Origin: Candidula unifasciata
Taxonomy: Eukaryota > Mollusca > Gastropoda > Stylommatophora > Geomitridae
Reading direction: 5' to 3'
DNA length: 64,000 bases
NCBI GenBank assembly: GCA_905116865.2
Contig: CAJHNH020002015.1
Coordinates: 60,001-124,000 of the forward strand
Position numbers and translations under genes: made by a program. Below the pieces are notes generated by a model that was not told the origin of the DNA, did no database searches, and saw nothing but the letters and a program-made list of their open reading frames with translations. The number at the start of each line of letters is the position of its first letter. Position 1 is the first letter of the stretch. Shown here piece by piece: positions 10,468 to 19,810 of the stretch.

Positions 10468-10834
10468 CGTTAGTCTTCCCATGGACCGCCCATATACACT
10501 AGCTCACTTCTGATTGGTGGACCTTGGCACAAAGTTACGGGGGTGTTCCGCAATGCCGTTGATATCACGTGTTGTACATTTCAGCACGACAGCGCTATTA
10601 ACACTCCAAAAACATGCACAAATTGGGCCTAACACAACCCCCTCTCTTTCCCACCCCTCTCACGGAGAGTGCTGCAACCTATGTCACAGGCATTCTCTTT
10701 CTCTTAATAAAAATGTAAATGCCAGACAACCCAGAGAGCAAACAACAGAGCGGTACACCTGTAACCTGCTGACAATAGACAAGCCGAACAAACTTGTAAA
10801 TGAAAAGTGACCTACTTTGTTTGGGGAGACTAAC
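10468..10834. mobile_element. Family D MITE, copy 2 (most complete)
   Basis: Begins CGTTAGTCTTCCCA and ends TTTGGGGAGACTAAC, inverted copies of one another. The body matches 4159-4523 in the same orientation and 33473-33847 and 58907-59105 on the opposite strand. About 367 bp, non-coding. Confidence 0.8.
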
Positions 10835-10983
10835 CAAAACCTAACCTGCCTTTTTATGATTTCTTTCTTCCTCTTCTTCTTCTCCCATTCCCCACATAGC
10901 ACCGCTCTGTTAATTATATAATTATGAAGCTCCCTGATCTATTTTTTGTTCGGTTTGATATCTTTCCATGGTACTAATATATA

Positions 10984-11572
10984 ATGCATGGAGTTTGCTT
11001 CCTCTCGAGATGTGCCAAAGCTAATCAAGTAATGGGGCAACTATCTCCCCTGTTGACACACAAGCAGATACCTCGGATTACTAAAGTGAATCTTATCAGA
11101 ACTATTTCTTGGCCAACACTATGCTATCAATGCCAAACGTGGACACTCACATTCTCCAACGAACGTAAAATTGTGACAACAGAGATGAAATGCCTTAGAA
11201 GAGCTGCAGGAGTTTCAAGGAAAGACGAATACGAAATTACAAAATCTGACGTAAGCTAGGAATAAAGCCAGTCTTACAGGTCATCAAAGAACAACAAATG
11301 AAGTGGTTTGGACACCTTACAAGAATGCCCTGGTACTATCTGCCACAGCGAGCCACACTAAAACGTTACAACGGGTACAAAGCAAGTGGAGGACCTCGGT
11401 AAAGATGGAGTGATGGCATTAAGAACAGCCTTTCAGAAATCAACATCAGTCTTAATAGTGCTCTTGACAGAGCTTATCAACGATTATTACATCTCCCCCC
11501 CCCCACCCCCCACCCCCCCCCCACCCCCGACACTTCGATGAGGTACAAGGTGGAAGAGAAGAAGAAGAAGAA
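10984..11572 (+). pseudogene. Non-LTR retrotransposon C-terminal region
   Basis: First frame: KANQVMGQLSPLLTHKQIP, TISWPTLCYQCQTWTLT, MKCLRRAAGVSRKDE. After a frameshift: VIKEQQMKWFGHLTRMPWYY, LPQRATLKRYNGYKA and SLNSALDRAYQRLL. This is the region after the RT core in many LINEs (LLYGSETWTL, then a GHLxRM motif). A shorter copy lies at 54712-55005. The 3' end carries a short (GAA)n tail at about 11557-11572, after a C-rich tract at 11496-11527. Confidence 0.7.
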
Positions 11573-11720
11573 ACAGAAGTTTGCTTCCTGTCTACTTTCC
11601 GTAATTCCCGGAGATGGTGTTATGATGTGCTAGAGGGAGATATGAGAAACAAAGCCCAAAGATATGGCGGGTATGGCTAGAAAGACCTACCGGCGTTTGA
11701 AAAAAAAAAGTCTTATATAA

Positions 11721-12604
11721 TTAGTAGAACATGGGATTTGATGATCTTTGTTGTACACGAAAATATAGAGCGTTTCTATCAAGACAGCTCTCATCCTTTC
11801 TGCAATTGTGTTTTCCTTTATTCCAATTCTCTTCCTGATTTTCCCACTCCAAGAAACACGGTCCATGGCATTCATTCCCAGGAATCCACCTTAAAATATA
11901 TGTATCATTCTTGCAAAGCTTGCACATATCTTTATATCGTAGAAGAGGCCGGCCTCGACATCTACCGATCTGCACTTCACCATAGAGTATATCCTTAGTG
12001 ACTCTATCATCCACCATTTTCCAGGTTTGGCAAAGCCACCTGAGCTTCCAGAGACTGAGCATTGAGAAAACAGTTGTAATACGTTTTCTTTTCAATACCT
12101 CACTTGTTTGTGATCTTGTCTTGTCACTGAATGCGAAGCATTCTCTTAGCTATCATCTCCTGTGAACGCTATTTAGCCATTTCTCGGGTGGGAATAAGCT
12201 GAACAAGTTTCGCTGCTACAAAGAAGAGAGCTGAGAACACACGTCTGAGAGACAAATAGTTTTCGTTTTAAGTCGTTCGCTTTTTGTTCTCCCACACGCT
12301 ATGTGTTACTGTGCTTATTGTTGCAGCTGTCTTACCTATCCTGTTGTTGATTTCTTGGTCCAATGAATGTAATTCACCGAGGATCTCAAATAATTAAAAA
12401 TGGTCAACTGTCTTCAGTTCTTCACCATCAATGTACACTGCAGGTCTATTCATTGCACCTTGCATTATAATCTTTAGCTTATTTTTGCTGACTTTAAAGC
12501 AAAATTCCTGACATATGTGCAAAAGCAGTTCATGAACATTCTTCTATTGATTGGGTGGGAAGTGCAGCATCCTCTGCAAACAGCAGCTCTCTCATAACTG
12601 ATAA
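11721..12604 (-). pseudogene. Non-LTR reverse transcriptase remnant, minus strand
   Basis: Read on the minus strand from about 12595: RELLFAEDAAL (the catalytic FADD motif altered to FAED), a KNKLKIIMQGAMNRP segment, an EELKTVDHF segment, then EINNRIGKTAATIST. Next comes VFSALFFVAAKLV, AKRMLRIQ and, in a 124-codon open frame, LRWLCQTWKMVDDRV, ILYGEVQIGRCRGRPLLRYKD. This is the usual order of LINE C-terminal motifs (FADD, YLGS region, RMLRI, LRWxGH, GRPxLRYKD). Several frameshifts and stops are present. Its upstream end abuts the 15-bp minisatellite. Confidence 0.72.
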
Positions 12605-12631
12605 ATAGATGGCACAAAAAGGTAAGATAAC

Positions 12632-13595
12632 CACTATTCATAACTCCACAATTCCTAACTCCACTATTTCTAACTCCACTATTTCTAACTCGACTATTTC
12701 TAACTCCACTGTTCCTAACTCCACTGTTCCTAACTCCACTGTTCCTAACTCCACTGTTCCTAACTCCACTGTTCCTAACTCCACTGTCCCTAACTCCACT
12801 GTCCCTAACTCCACTGTCCCTAACTCCACTGTCCCTAACTCCACTGTCCCTAACTCCACTGTCCCTAACTCCACTGTCCCTAACTCCACTGTCCCTAACT
12901 CCACTGTCCCTAACTCCACTGTCCCTAACTCCACTGTCCCTAACTTCACTGTCCCTAACTCCACTGACCCTAACTCCACTGTCCCTAACTCCACTGTCCC
13001 TTACTTCACTTCACTGTCCCTTACTTCACTTCACTGTCCCTAACTCCACTGTCCCTAACTCCACTGTCCCTAACCCCACTGTCCCTAACTCCACTGTCCC
13101 TAACCCCACTGTCCCTAACTCCACTGTCCCTAACTCCACTGTCCCTAACTCCACTGTCCCTAACTCCACTGTCCCTAACTCCACTATCCCTAACTCCACT
13201 GTCCCTAACTCCACTGTCCCTAACTCCACTGTCCGTTACTCCACTGTCCCTAACTTTACTGTCCCTAACTTCACTGTCCCTAACTCCACTATCCCTAACT
13301 CCACTGTCCCTAACTTCGCTGTCCCTAACTCCACTGTCAGTAACTCCACTGTCCCTTACTTCACTTCACTGTCCCTTACTTCACTTCACTGTCCCTTACT
13401 TCACTCCACTGTCCCTTACTTCACTCCACTGTCCCTAACTTCGCTGTCCCTAACTCCACTGTCCCTAACTCCACTGTCCCTAACTCCACTGTCCTTAACT
13501 CCACTGTCCCTAACTCCACTGTCCCTAACTTCACTGTCCCTTACTTTACTCCACTGTCCCTAACTCCACTATCCCTAACTTCACTGTCCCTAAGT
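12632..13595. repeat. 15-bp minisatellite, TAACTCCACTGTCCC
   Basis: About 64 units. The left end has TTCC and TTTC variants (CACTATTTC, CACTGTTCC); the interior is homogeneous GTCCC; the right end has 20-bp TTACTTCACTTCACTGTCCC variants. Each consensus unit contains CCCTAAC. Since 15 is a multiple of three, one frame reads NSTVP repeats and the other strand reads VELGT, giving long open frames without gene character. Confidence 0.97.
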
Positions 13596-13744
13596 TTATT
13601 CTCCCTCCCTCCATCCTTCCATTCTCCTTAGCTTAATTATCTCTTCACTCTCCCTTTACTCTTCCGCCTACCACTGCCCCACCCCCCCCCCACCACACTC
13701 TCCACCACTCTCTATACCCCCTCCTATATCCCCAAATCTCTACG

Positions 13745-13747
<3 letters not shown>

Positions 13748-13810
<63 letters not shown>
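13748..13810. repeat. (CT)n microsatellite
   Basis: Perfect CT dinucleotides for about 63 bp. Confidence 0.98.
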
Positions 13811-13813
<3 letters not shown>

Positions 13814-13984
13814 CTGTGTTTCGGAAATATGCCGAGATCTCAGGCCCCATCCATCACCCGTCAAATATTATTAGTGCTGGCTTCTCATCCCCACAAGAAT
13901 GGAAAATTTATGAAGAAGGGAAAAAAAACATCCCAGGAGGTGAATGTGGGGACAAAACCTCATTTCATGCAACCTTACGTTTAA

Positions 13985-14165
13985 AAAGGATTTAGCGGCT
14001 AATCGCTAGTCTGCGAACCGATGGATGTAGGTTCAAATCCAAACAAAGTTGGATTTCCTTTTTTAATGACCTCAGCTTCCCTGTCGACATAGCCGAAAAT
14101 GGTTATCAGTTAAAGGTTATCAAGATGTCTTGATGTTCAAACTCAGTGGGTTCCGATTGGTCTAT
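13985..14165 (+). mobile_element. tRNA-headed SINE, plus strand, variant
   Basis: Head with A-box-like TTTAGCGGCTAATCG and B-box-like GGTTCAAATCC, then a T-rich linker, ATGACCTCAGCTTCC and an ATTGGTCTATAAATTATAAA end similar to family B. Lies head to tail against a minus-strand family B copy. Confidence 0.55.
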
Positions 14166-14450
14166 AAATTATAAATCCCTTTTCCACGTCTTTAGGCTTA
14201 TAGGGAATATAGGGCTAGACCTTTTTTTTTAAAGACCAATCGGCACTTGGTGGATGATGTGGTCAGCATCACATCAGCCGCCTTTACTTCCCAAGACTGC
14301 ACCTGAAACCCACTCAAGGCTGGGTCGACCTGGGAGTCAATGTCATTTTTGAAGGGAAAAAAATTCGGTTTCTTCAGGACGCGAACCCACGACCTTTTGA
14401 TCCGCAGACGGGCGTCTAGCCGCCAACGCCACGGCGGGTTCCATACAATA
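14166..14450 (-). mobile_element. SINE family B, full length, minus strand
   Basis: Plus-strand order is tail to head: CCCTTTTCCACG, TAGGGCTAGACC, AATCGGCACTTGG, GTGGTCAGCATCAC, CTTTACTTCCCAAGACTGC, CTCAAGGCTGGGTCGACC, then GCGAACCCACGACC (inverted B box) and CGTCTAGCCGCCAACGCCAC (inverted A-box side). Confidence 0.8.
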
Positions 14451-15030
14451 TGAGACTAGCAATGTACGCCCAATATGCCCGAAGGCGCCGGAGAATTGTC
14501 CTTTTTAGCTTAAAGACATAGTACTTTTTATTACAAAGAACGGATTCCTAGGACCAAACAAACTGAAATGAGTACCAGGAAATCCCTAAGTGGGTTCCAG
14601 GGTCATACAGTGGAGCGGGGAGGGGGGCCGATGGGAGCAGGGAGGGGGGGGGGGGGTTACCCACTGCCACCTAACAAGTATACCGTAAAAGTCGACTAAT
14701 TAGGGGTGTTTACTTCCAAGTCAGTGCCTCAGTCGGTGAGGCAAGAAACCCACAGTCTGCACACAAATAAACCAGGTCTGTAAAACGGATGAGCAGGCAT
14801 AAGTCAGGTTCTTGAAAAAAAAAATAAACTAAAGCCGAGAACTGGATGAACAACCAAATATTTCCATCGAAGTTTACAGTCAGTAAATACGAAGAAGATG
14901 GAAGAACGAGGAGGAGGAGAAAAAGAAAAGACTGAAAATTGAGAAAGAGACGAAAGATAAATCTGAGAATCAGAAGGTGAAGGAGTGGGAGGGGGAGGAC
15001 GAGGGAGAAGAAACAAGAAGACAACGACAA
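14451..15030. other. No gene seen; G-rich run and purine-rich stretch
   Basis: A G-rich segment at about 14618-14657, and purine-rich sequence at 14890-15020 that creates minus-strand Leu/Ser/Phe-rich open frames. No recognised gene. Confidence 0.5.
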
Positions 15031-15032
15031 TA

Positions 15033-15240
15033 TGATCTCCGTGGCGAAGTGGTCAAGTTGTTAGCCTCGCGTTCTGAAGGTGGTGGGTTCATTTCACGGA
15101 TGCCTCAGTCTGTTTAATACGTACACATTTACAGAAGTCAATGGCGATGGTCGCTGGACCTACAGTGTTCGTACTTTGTGCAACGCTCTCGAGAGGTGGC
15201 AGACATTTTTGTGGAGATTCCGAGTGAGATCAAATGTTCT
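15033..15240 (+). mobile_element. tRNA-headed SINE-like unit
   Basis: CGTGGCGAAGTGGTCAAG resembles a tRNA A box and GGTGGGTTCATTTCACGG resembles a B box. TCCGTG near the start can pair with CACGGA after the B box. The geometry does not fit a good canonical tRNA, so I read it as a SINE head with a diverged body. Confidence 0.45.
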
Positions 15241-15294
15241 CTGGTAAAGAAAGCAAGTCTTTCGGCTTAAGCTTAAGATAGTATCATAATAGAA

Positions 15295-15510
15295 ATGGCC
15301 CGGCTCTCTAGCGTAGCTGGCTAAACCGGATTGCGCGGAGACCGGGTGACGAACTCCTTGTGGTCCAGGTTCAAACCCTGGGGGTAGGCAGGAAAAGCCA
15401 CATTTTCTCCCAGATTTACGGTATTTAAAATGAAATCAAGGCCGAAAGGTTGCGATATCCATAATACCGAGCCTAAGGGTTAACAACTCATGGCTTCTGG
15501 ATACTAAAAC
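15295..15510 (+). mobile_element. tRNA-headed SINE, second type
   Basis: A-box-like TAGCGTAGCTGGCTAAACC and a strong T-arm-like CCAGGTTCAAACCCTGG, whose 5-bp stem is perfect. The spacing between boxes is longer than in a normal tRNA. No obvious anticodon arm; downstream sequence has no match in the window. Confidence 0.5.
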
Positions 15511-15519
15511 AAACATAAT

Positions 15520-15845
15520 AGAAATGAGACAACACATGTTAGGTTGTGAGAGAAAAACAGGGGGAATGGAACAGAGAAACAAGGAGAAAGCAAGTACATG
15601 ATAGAGACCGGGCTCTTTGAAATTTTTTCTTTCGGTTTTTTATGACCTCGGGACCATCACAGACTGTTCTGCGCAGCCACATTTAACAGGGTCAAATAGA
15701 TTGCAAAGACAGAATAAAAGAGGGGAAACAATCAGACACAGTAACACTGAAGACAAGAAGAGAGACAATCGTGGATGACACAACAAGCGGGGAAAAAAGT
15801 ACCCTATGCTCAGCGTCAGACGATAGTCCCATTGCCCAAGTACTT
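15520..15845. other. No feature recognised
   Basis: Purine-rich, with no gene or repeat identified. Confidence 0.4.
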
Positions 15846-15849
15846 GTGG

Positions 15850-16080
15850 AGAACCTGCCCACAGCCACAACAGCCAAACAAACACCAGCATAAACGTCTC
15901 CCTCATGGACCGGGAGAACCTGCCCACAGCTACAACAGCCAAACAAACACCAGCATAAACGTCTCCCTCATGGACCGGGAGAACTTGTCCACAGCTACAA
16001 CAGCCAAATAAACACCAGCATAAACGTCTCCCTCATCGACCGGCGCCAATAACCGGTACACAAGATTTAAACTCAATGAA
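15850..16080. repeat. 65-bp tandem repeat, 3 copies (family G)
   Basis: Units begin AACCTGCCCACAGC-ACAACAGCC at 15852, 15917 and 15982, a 65-bp period, and include AAACACCAGCATAAACGTC and TCCCTCATGGACCGGGAG. The last copy runs into CGGTACACAAGATTTAAAC. A single diverged copy lies at 22855-22960, so the unit belongs to a dispersed repeat. Confidence 0.9.
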
Positions 16081-16359
16081 ACCCACAGACAAAAAGTAGC
16101 GAGAATTGACACTCTCAACCTGTTAGTAAAGAGAGAATTGCTACACCGACCATAGTGTGTAGCAATATTTAGTTAAAATTCATCTGTCAAAGTTTGCTGA
16201 GGAATGAAAGCAGAAAAAAATAGCTCAGCTGTTTTCAAAAATATGTGACAAATATTAATATCTAGAGAGATATCACATTAAAAATTATATTTGTTAAATA
16301 GTTTGTAATATACACGTGTGAGGGAGGGGGTGTCTGCGAGCCTGGAGAAAAGGTATAAT
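16081..16359. other. No feature recognised
   Basis: AT-rich, no gene or repeat seen. Confidence 0.4.
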
Positions 16360-16490
16360 AAAAACGGCTGTCGGCATAATCCTGACCACATTACACATCT
16401 TGTGCCGATAGGTCTTTAAAAATATAGGTCTAACCCTTTACGCCTAAAGGCGGGGAAAAGGGTCCTTTCCTTTTTAAAAAAAAAAAGATC
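16360..16490 (+). mobile_element. SINE family B fragment, 3' half
   Basis: CGGCTGTCGGCATAATCC, TGACCACATTACACATCTTG, TGCCGATAGGTCT and TATAGGTCTAACCC, then GGGAAAAGGGTCCTTTCC and an A-rich run. The head is absent. Confidence 0.7.
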
Positions 16491-16814
16491 GGTCGATTAT
16501 CCTCTCCAGGGTTGCAGCCTAGAGAACGAGAATCAAACAGGCAGAATTTCCGGATATCACCGTCTAACAGTAGTCCGGTTATATCGGGGCAACACAAAAC
16601 TATTTCTAAATAATGCAGTGTGGGTGGGTCCCTTACGATTGGTCATGCGTTGAAATGCACTTGTTCATGCAGCGAGGTAATGACGTCATTTGGAGATGAC
16701 AGGTTCGTTTTCTAGTTGGTAGTAAAAGCTTTTGATTTGATACCTTATCAAATTTGTTATAAATCTGTTTTCTAAATCTAAAAAAAAAAAAAAAAAAAAT
16801 CAACATTGAATACA
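16491..16814. other. No feature recognised; poly-A run
   Basis: A poly-A run lies at 16780-16799. No gene identified. Confidence 0.4.
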
Positions 16815-17145
16815 ACACATCAACAACCTCAACAGTGTAGAGATTGCAAATGTCACAATGTTGAATATTTAGGATCAGTAATGAACAAAATACAACAAGA
16901 AAGAGACAAACACTGTTCCATGGCCACATAATTGGAAAAGAGACCTTGGAGAACATCGTGACAACTGGAAAGATCAGTGGAAAAAGTGGTTGAGGCAGGC
17001 TGAAAGAGATAATGCTGGATGGGCTGAAACGATGGCATGGAGGGATATCATCAAGAGAGCTGTTCCAAGCAACTAGTGAATCGTGATCTGTCGAGACGTA
17101 TGAGCACATACGTCAGTTTGCAGGGCACATGATAATGATGAATTA
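16815..17145 (+). pseudogene. LINE C-terminal fragment, RTE-like
   Basis: Includes CKCHNVEYLGSVMNK, then FFGHIIGKETLENIVTTGKI and LDGLKRWHGGISSRELFQ in broken frames, parallel to FDHVMRRGKIEHEKI and LDSLVARHGGVSAHELI in the copy near 9900. It ends with a GCAGGGCACATGATAATGATG tail-like sequence (17130-17150). Minus-strand open frames across it are shadows. Confidence 0.6.
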
Positions 17146-17149
17146 ACAA

Positions 17150-17350
17150 CTGAATACACAAAAGTCAGAAAAAGACTTGCTCTAGCAACGAAGAGGCTAA
17201 ACAACATGAACGAGCTAAAGCACAACACCTGCGGGCGATTTCGATTAAAAAAAAGTTTTTCCAGTGCCAACTTATGGATGTAAAGGAGGAAGCAAATCGG
17301 GACTTTTGGACTGAAATGCTACATATCATTTCTTAGAATACCTTTATCAA
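17150..17350 (+). pseudogene. Short LINE-like remnant (YGC region)
   Basis: Frames give LALATKRLNNMNELKH and PTYGCKGGSKSG, resembling the AxxxxxxMKxxL and LTYGCESW stretch of other LINE copies here. Too short and broken to classify. Confidence 0.4.
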
Positions 17351-17399
17351 GACGAAGAAAAACGCTCACATCCTCCATGACCTGAACGTCAAGGGAAAT

Positions 17400-17957
17400 T
17401 GGCTCATAACCAGCATCCTATTCCACAAACTGACGAATTTTGGTAATATCAAGCGTCATTTTAAATAATTATGTGGACTTTAACATTTTTGACAGCGTCC
17501 ATAGAGATAGTCTCTGTAAAATATTACGACATTACGGAATCCCAGAAAAGATAGTCAATGTAGCTGATCTCTTTTTTTAAAGACTTTTCTTGCAGTATTA
17601 AAATCTACAACTAATCTCTCCCAGTAAAGACAGATGTAAGACAGGGAAGTGTTATGTCATCCCTCCTCTTTAACCTTGTAATTCACTGGATACTAAAGAA
17701 TACAGTTGACACGACATCGAGAAGTAAAAATTGACTCCATTCGCCATGCTTGAGGACCTTGAATTTGCAGATGATATAGCTTTTCTGTCACAAAAATATG
17801 AACATATACAAGAGAAAAGTAACAGACTACACAGCACAGCAGATATGGTGAGACTCAGAATAGATACAAGGAGATTTAAGACCATGAAAAAAACAGTCCA
17901 AACCAAAAACCAGTGACCATAAATAATCAAACACTTGAAAATGTAAAACGGTTCACA
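17400..17957 (+). pseudogene. Non-LTR reverse transcriptase, 5' segment of an interrupted copy
   Basis: Conceptual translation in broken frames: NYVDFNIFDSVHRDSL, ILRHYGIPEKIVNV, a RQGSVMSSLLFNLVIHWIL segment, then LEDLEFADDIAFLSQKYEH with the FADD catalytic motif, and LENVKRFT. The order and spacing match RT fingers/palm of LINEs with the DFxxAFDSVHRxxLW signature. The protein is cut after KRFT by the pogo insertion and resumes at 19246 with LGSVVSLLEG. Confidence 0.75.
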
Positions 17958-17959
17958 TA

Positions 17960-19243
17960 CAGTGGAGTCTCGCTTAACGTGCATAATTCGTTTCAGAATC
18001 ATCCTTGTTAAGCGAAACACTCGTTATGCGAAACAATTTGTCTCATATAAATTAATGTAAAATACGATAATGCGTTCCATGTCGAAAAAAATTACTCACA
18101 AAATGCTATGTATAACGTTTATTTAAAGAAAATTATATATATATTGTTAAGGAGAGTGAATCATCTTCATCTTTTCTTCAAACACGGAACAAAGCCACAT
18201 AGAATGCGAATTCGAGTTGAAGGAAACAAAAAGGTCGAAAAAATTATGATACATACCTAATTATTTTTTTTTACTAGACAAATTTCCTGAGACATTTGTT
18301 TTTGCCGACGCTTCAAAATTTGGCAAAAATTAGACACAGCATTATTAAATAAATTTTCAGCGCGCATAGCCCCTTCCTTATTAGGGTGACGCTTCTCAGT
18401 GTAAGATGCAACAGTTCTCCATGCTTTCAGCATTTCTCTTATTTCGCCAGAGGATTGTTGCTTTTCTGTTACCTGCTCGTCCTCCTCTGACAAAGTTTCC
18501 TCCAAAATTTCTTGCTGTGAAAAACACAATGCAACTCTATAAGCTCTTGGGTGGTCAGCTCTTGGCTGTGCTCTTCGATATCACTGTTATCCGCCTACAA
18601 TCCCATGATAGTGGCCAAAGACACAATCTCATTGACTACAGGTTCCACAGATACTGTCTCGAACCCCTCAAAGTCACAAATCGACAACGCTCTCCGGCCA
18701 AAGCTTCTTCCAAGCAGAAGTTATGGTTCCCTTGGTAACCCCTTCCCCCGCCGTGTCGATCATCTTGAGGCAGGCAACGATGTGGAAGTGATTTTTCCAA
18801 AACTTTTTGAGAGTGAGGTTGGTCCCTTCAGTCACCTGAAAAAAATGCTCGAAGAGTGCTTTAGTGTAGAGCTTCTGAAACCTAGAAATAACTTGCTGGT
18901 CAATGGGCTGGAGTAACAGAGTGGTTGTTGGAAGGCAGAAACTGGATCTTGATGAGCTTAAATTCTTCCGGGAGGTCATCTTGTAGGCCTGGAGGATTCA
19001 TGTACACGTGTCACAATATAACACGAGTTTGAGAAAATGTATGATTACAAGCGACACTACGATGCTACTTGAACGAGTGCTAAACGCAACCTAATGTAAC
19101 ATGCGCACAATTCGGGACTTCCCCTCTCCTCGCCACTCGTTATGCGAAACGTCGCTCGTTAAGCAAGTCAAATTTTAATAATTATTTTTGCTCGTTATGC
19201 GAATTACTCGTTAAGAGAGGTGTTCGTTAAGCGAGTTCCATTG
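17960..19243 (-). mobile_element. pogo/Tigger DNA transposon, internally deleted, TA target
   Basis: The left end CAGTGGAGTCTCGCTTAACG is inverted at the right end as CAATGGAACTCGCTTAACG. TA dinucleotides flank both sides (17958-17959 and 19244-19245). Subterminal CGTTATGCGAAAC and CGTTAAGC words recur near both ends. At 1,284 bp it is shorter than an autonomous Tigger, and it encodes only a broken C-terminal transposase on the minus strand. It sits inside a LINE open frame. Confidence 0.88.
18255..18979 (-). pseudogene. Tigger-type transposase C-terminal pseudogene
   Basis: Minus strand. The first part reads SSFCLPTTTLLLQPIDQQVIS, matching the Tigger LPPNTTSLLQPMDQ hallmark, and continues RFQKLYTKALFEHFFQVTEG and LKKFWKNHFHIVACLKMID. 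A +1 shift near 18690 leads to CDFEGFETVSVEPVVNEIVS, and another shift to QEILEETLSEEDE, then YTEKRHPNKEGAMRAENLF and ILKRRQKQMS. This covers the end of the DDE domain and the C-terminal tail. The DNA-binding domains and the earlier catalytic acids are missing. It cannot make an active enzyme. Confidence 0.85.
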
Positions 19244-19810
19244 TATCTTGGTAGTGTGGTGTCATTACTGGAAGGGACAAATAAAAACATACAATCAAGC
19301 TTCAACAAAGCTAGAGACGCCTTTCAAAGGATAAGGCACATCTGGAAATCCAACACTTACTTCAGAGAAACAAAATATCCGATTCTACCAGATCATCATT
19401 TTTGCCAGTTCTTGTTTATAGAGCAGAATGCTAACGAATGACCGAAAATGATGCGCACAAGTTATTCACCTTCCAGAACACGTCTACGGAGAATTATAAA
19501 TAATTTCTGGCCAGATACAATTTCAAACACTAAACTAGTTCAAGTCAAAAACCAAAAAGCTCTACACAGTATGACAACAAAGAGAAGATGGAAATGGCTT
19601 GGCTACTTTTTGAGAATGAATCCTGATGTAACTGCCAACATAATTTCCCAACACATTGGTCTAAACTTGAGAAAAACCTGACCAAAATGACGTATGAATT
19701 TACACATGAAATGTGTAAGCAGTCACAGACGTGAAATTATGATAAGAGAAACAAGGAAGGGACAGGGAATTGCCTCACACCAGCGGAACACCCCTATGCT
19801 CATTGACTTG
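19244..19810 (+). pseudogene. Non-LTR reverse transcriptase, 3' segment of the interrupted copy
   Basis: Resumes the LINE protein with YLGSVVSLLEGTNKNIQSSF, NKARDAFQRIRHIWKSN, then a shifted frame with RLRRIINNFWPDTIS, KRRWKWLGYFLRMNPD. This is the YLGS, RRIxxIFWPxxI and WxGHxLR order of a LINE C-terminus. A later QRNTPMLIDL segment is unclear. Ends before a C-rich tract at 19826-19848. Confidence 0.75.

Noticed and set aside
12609..13043. 144-codon NSTVP repeat protein with many N-glycosylation-like sequons
   Set aside because: A direct product of the 15-bp repeat; the reverse strand is equally open and there is no signal peptide or flanking coding sequence.
15033..15110. Possible tRNA-Ser/Leu-like gene
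   Set aside because: A- and B-box-like words and a 6-bp pairing exist, but T-arm and anticodon arm do not fold in register; read as SINE head.
18406..18916. Plus-strand frames of 110-121 codons
   Set aside because: They lie antisense to recognisable Tigger transposase sequence and are shadows.
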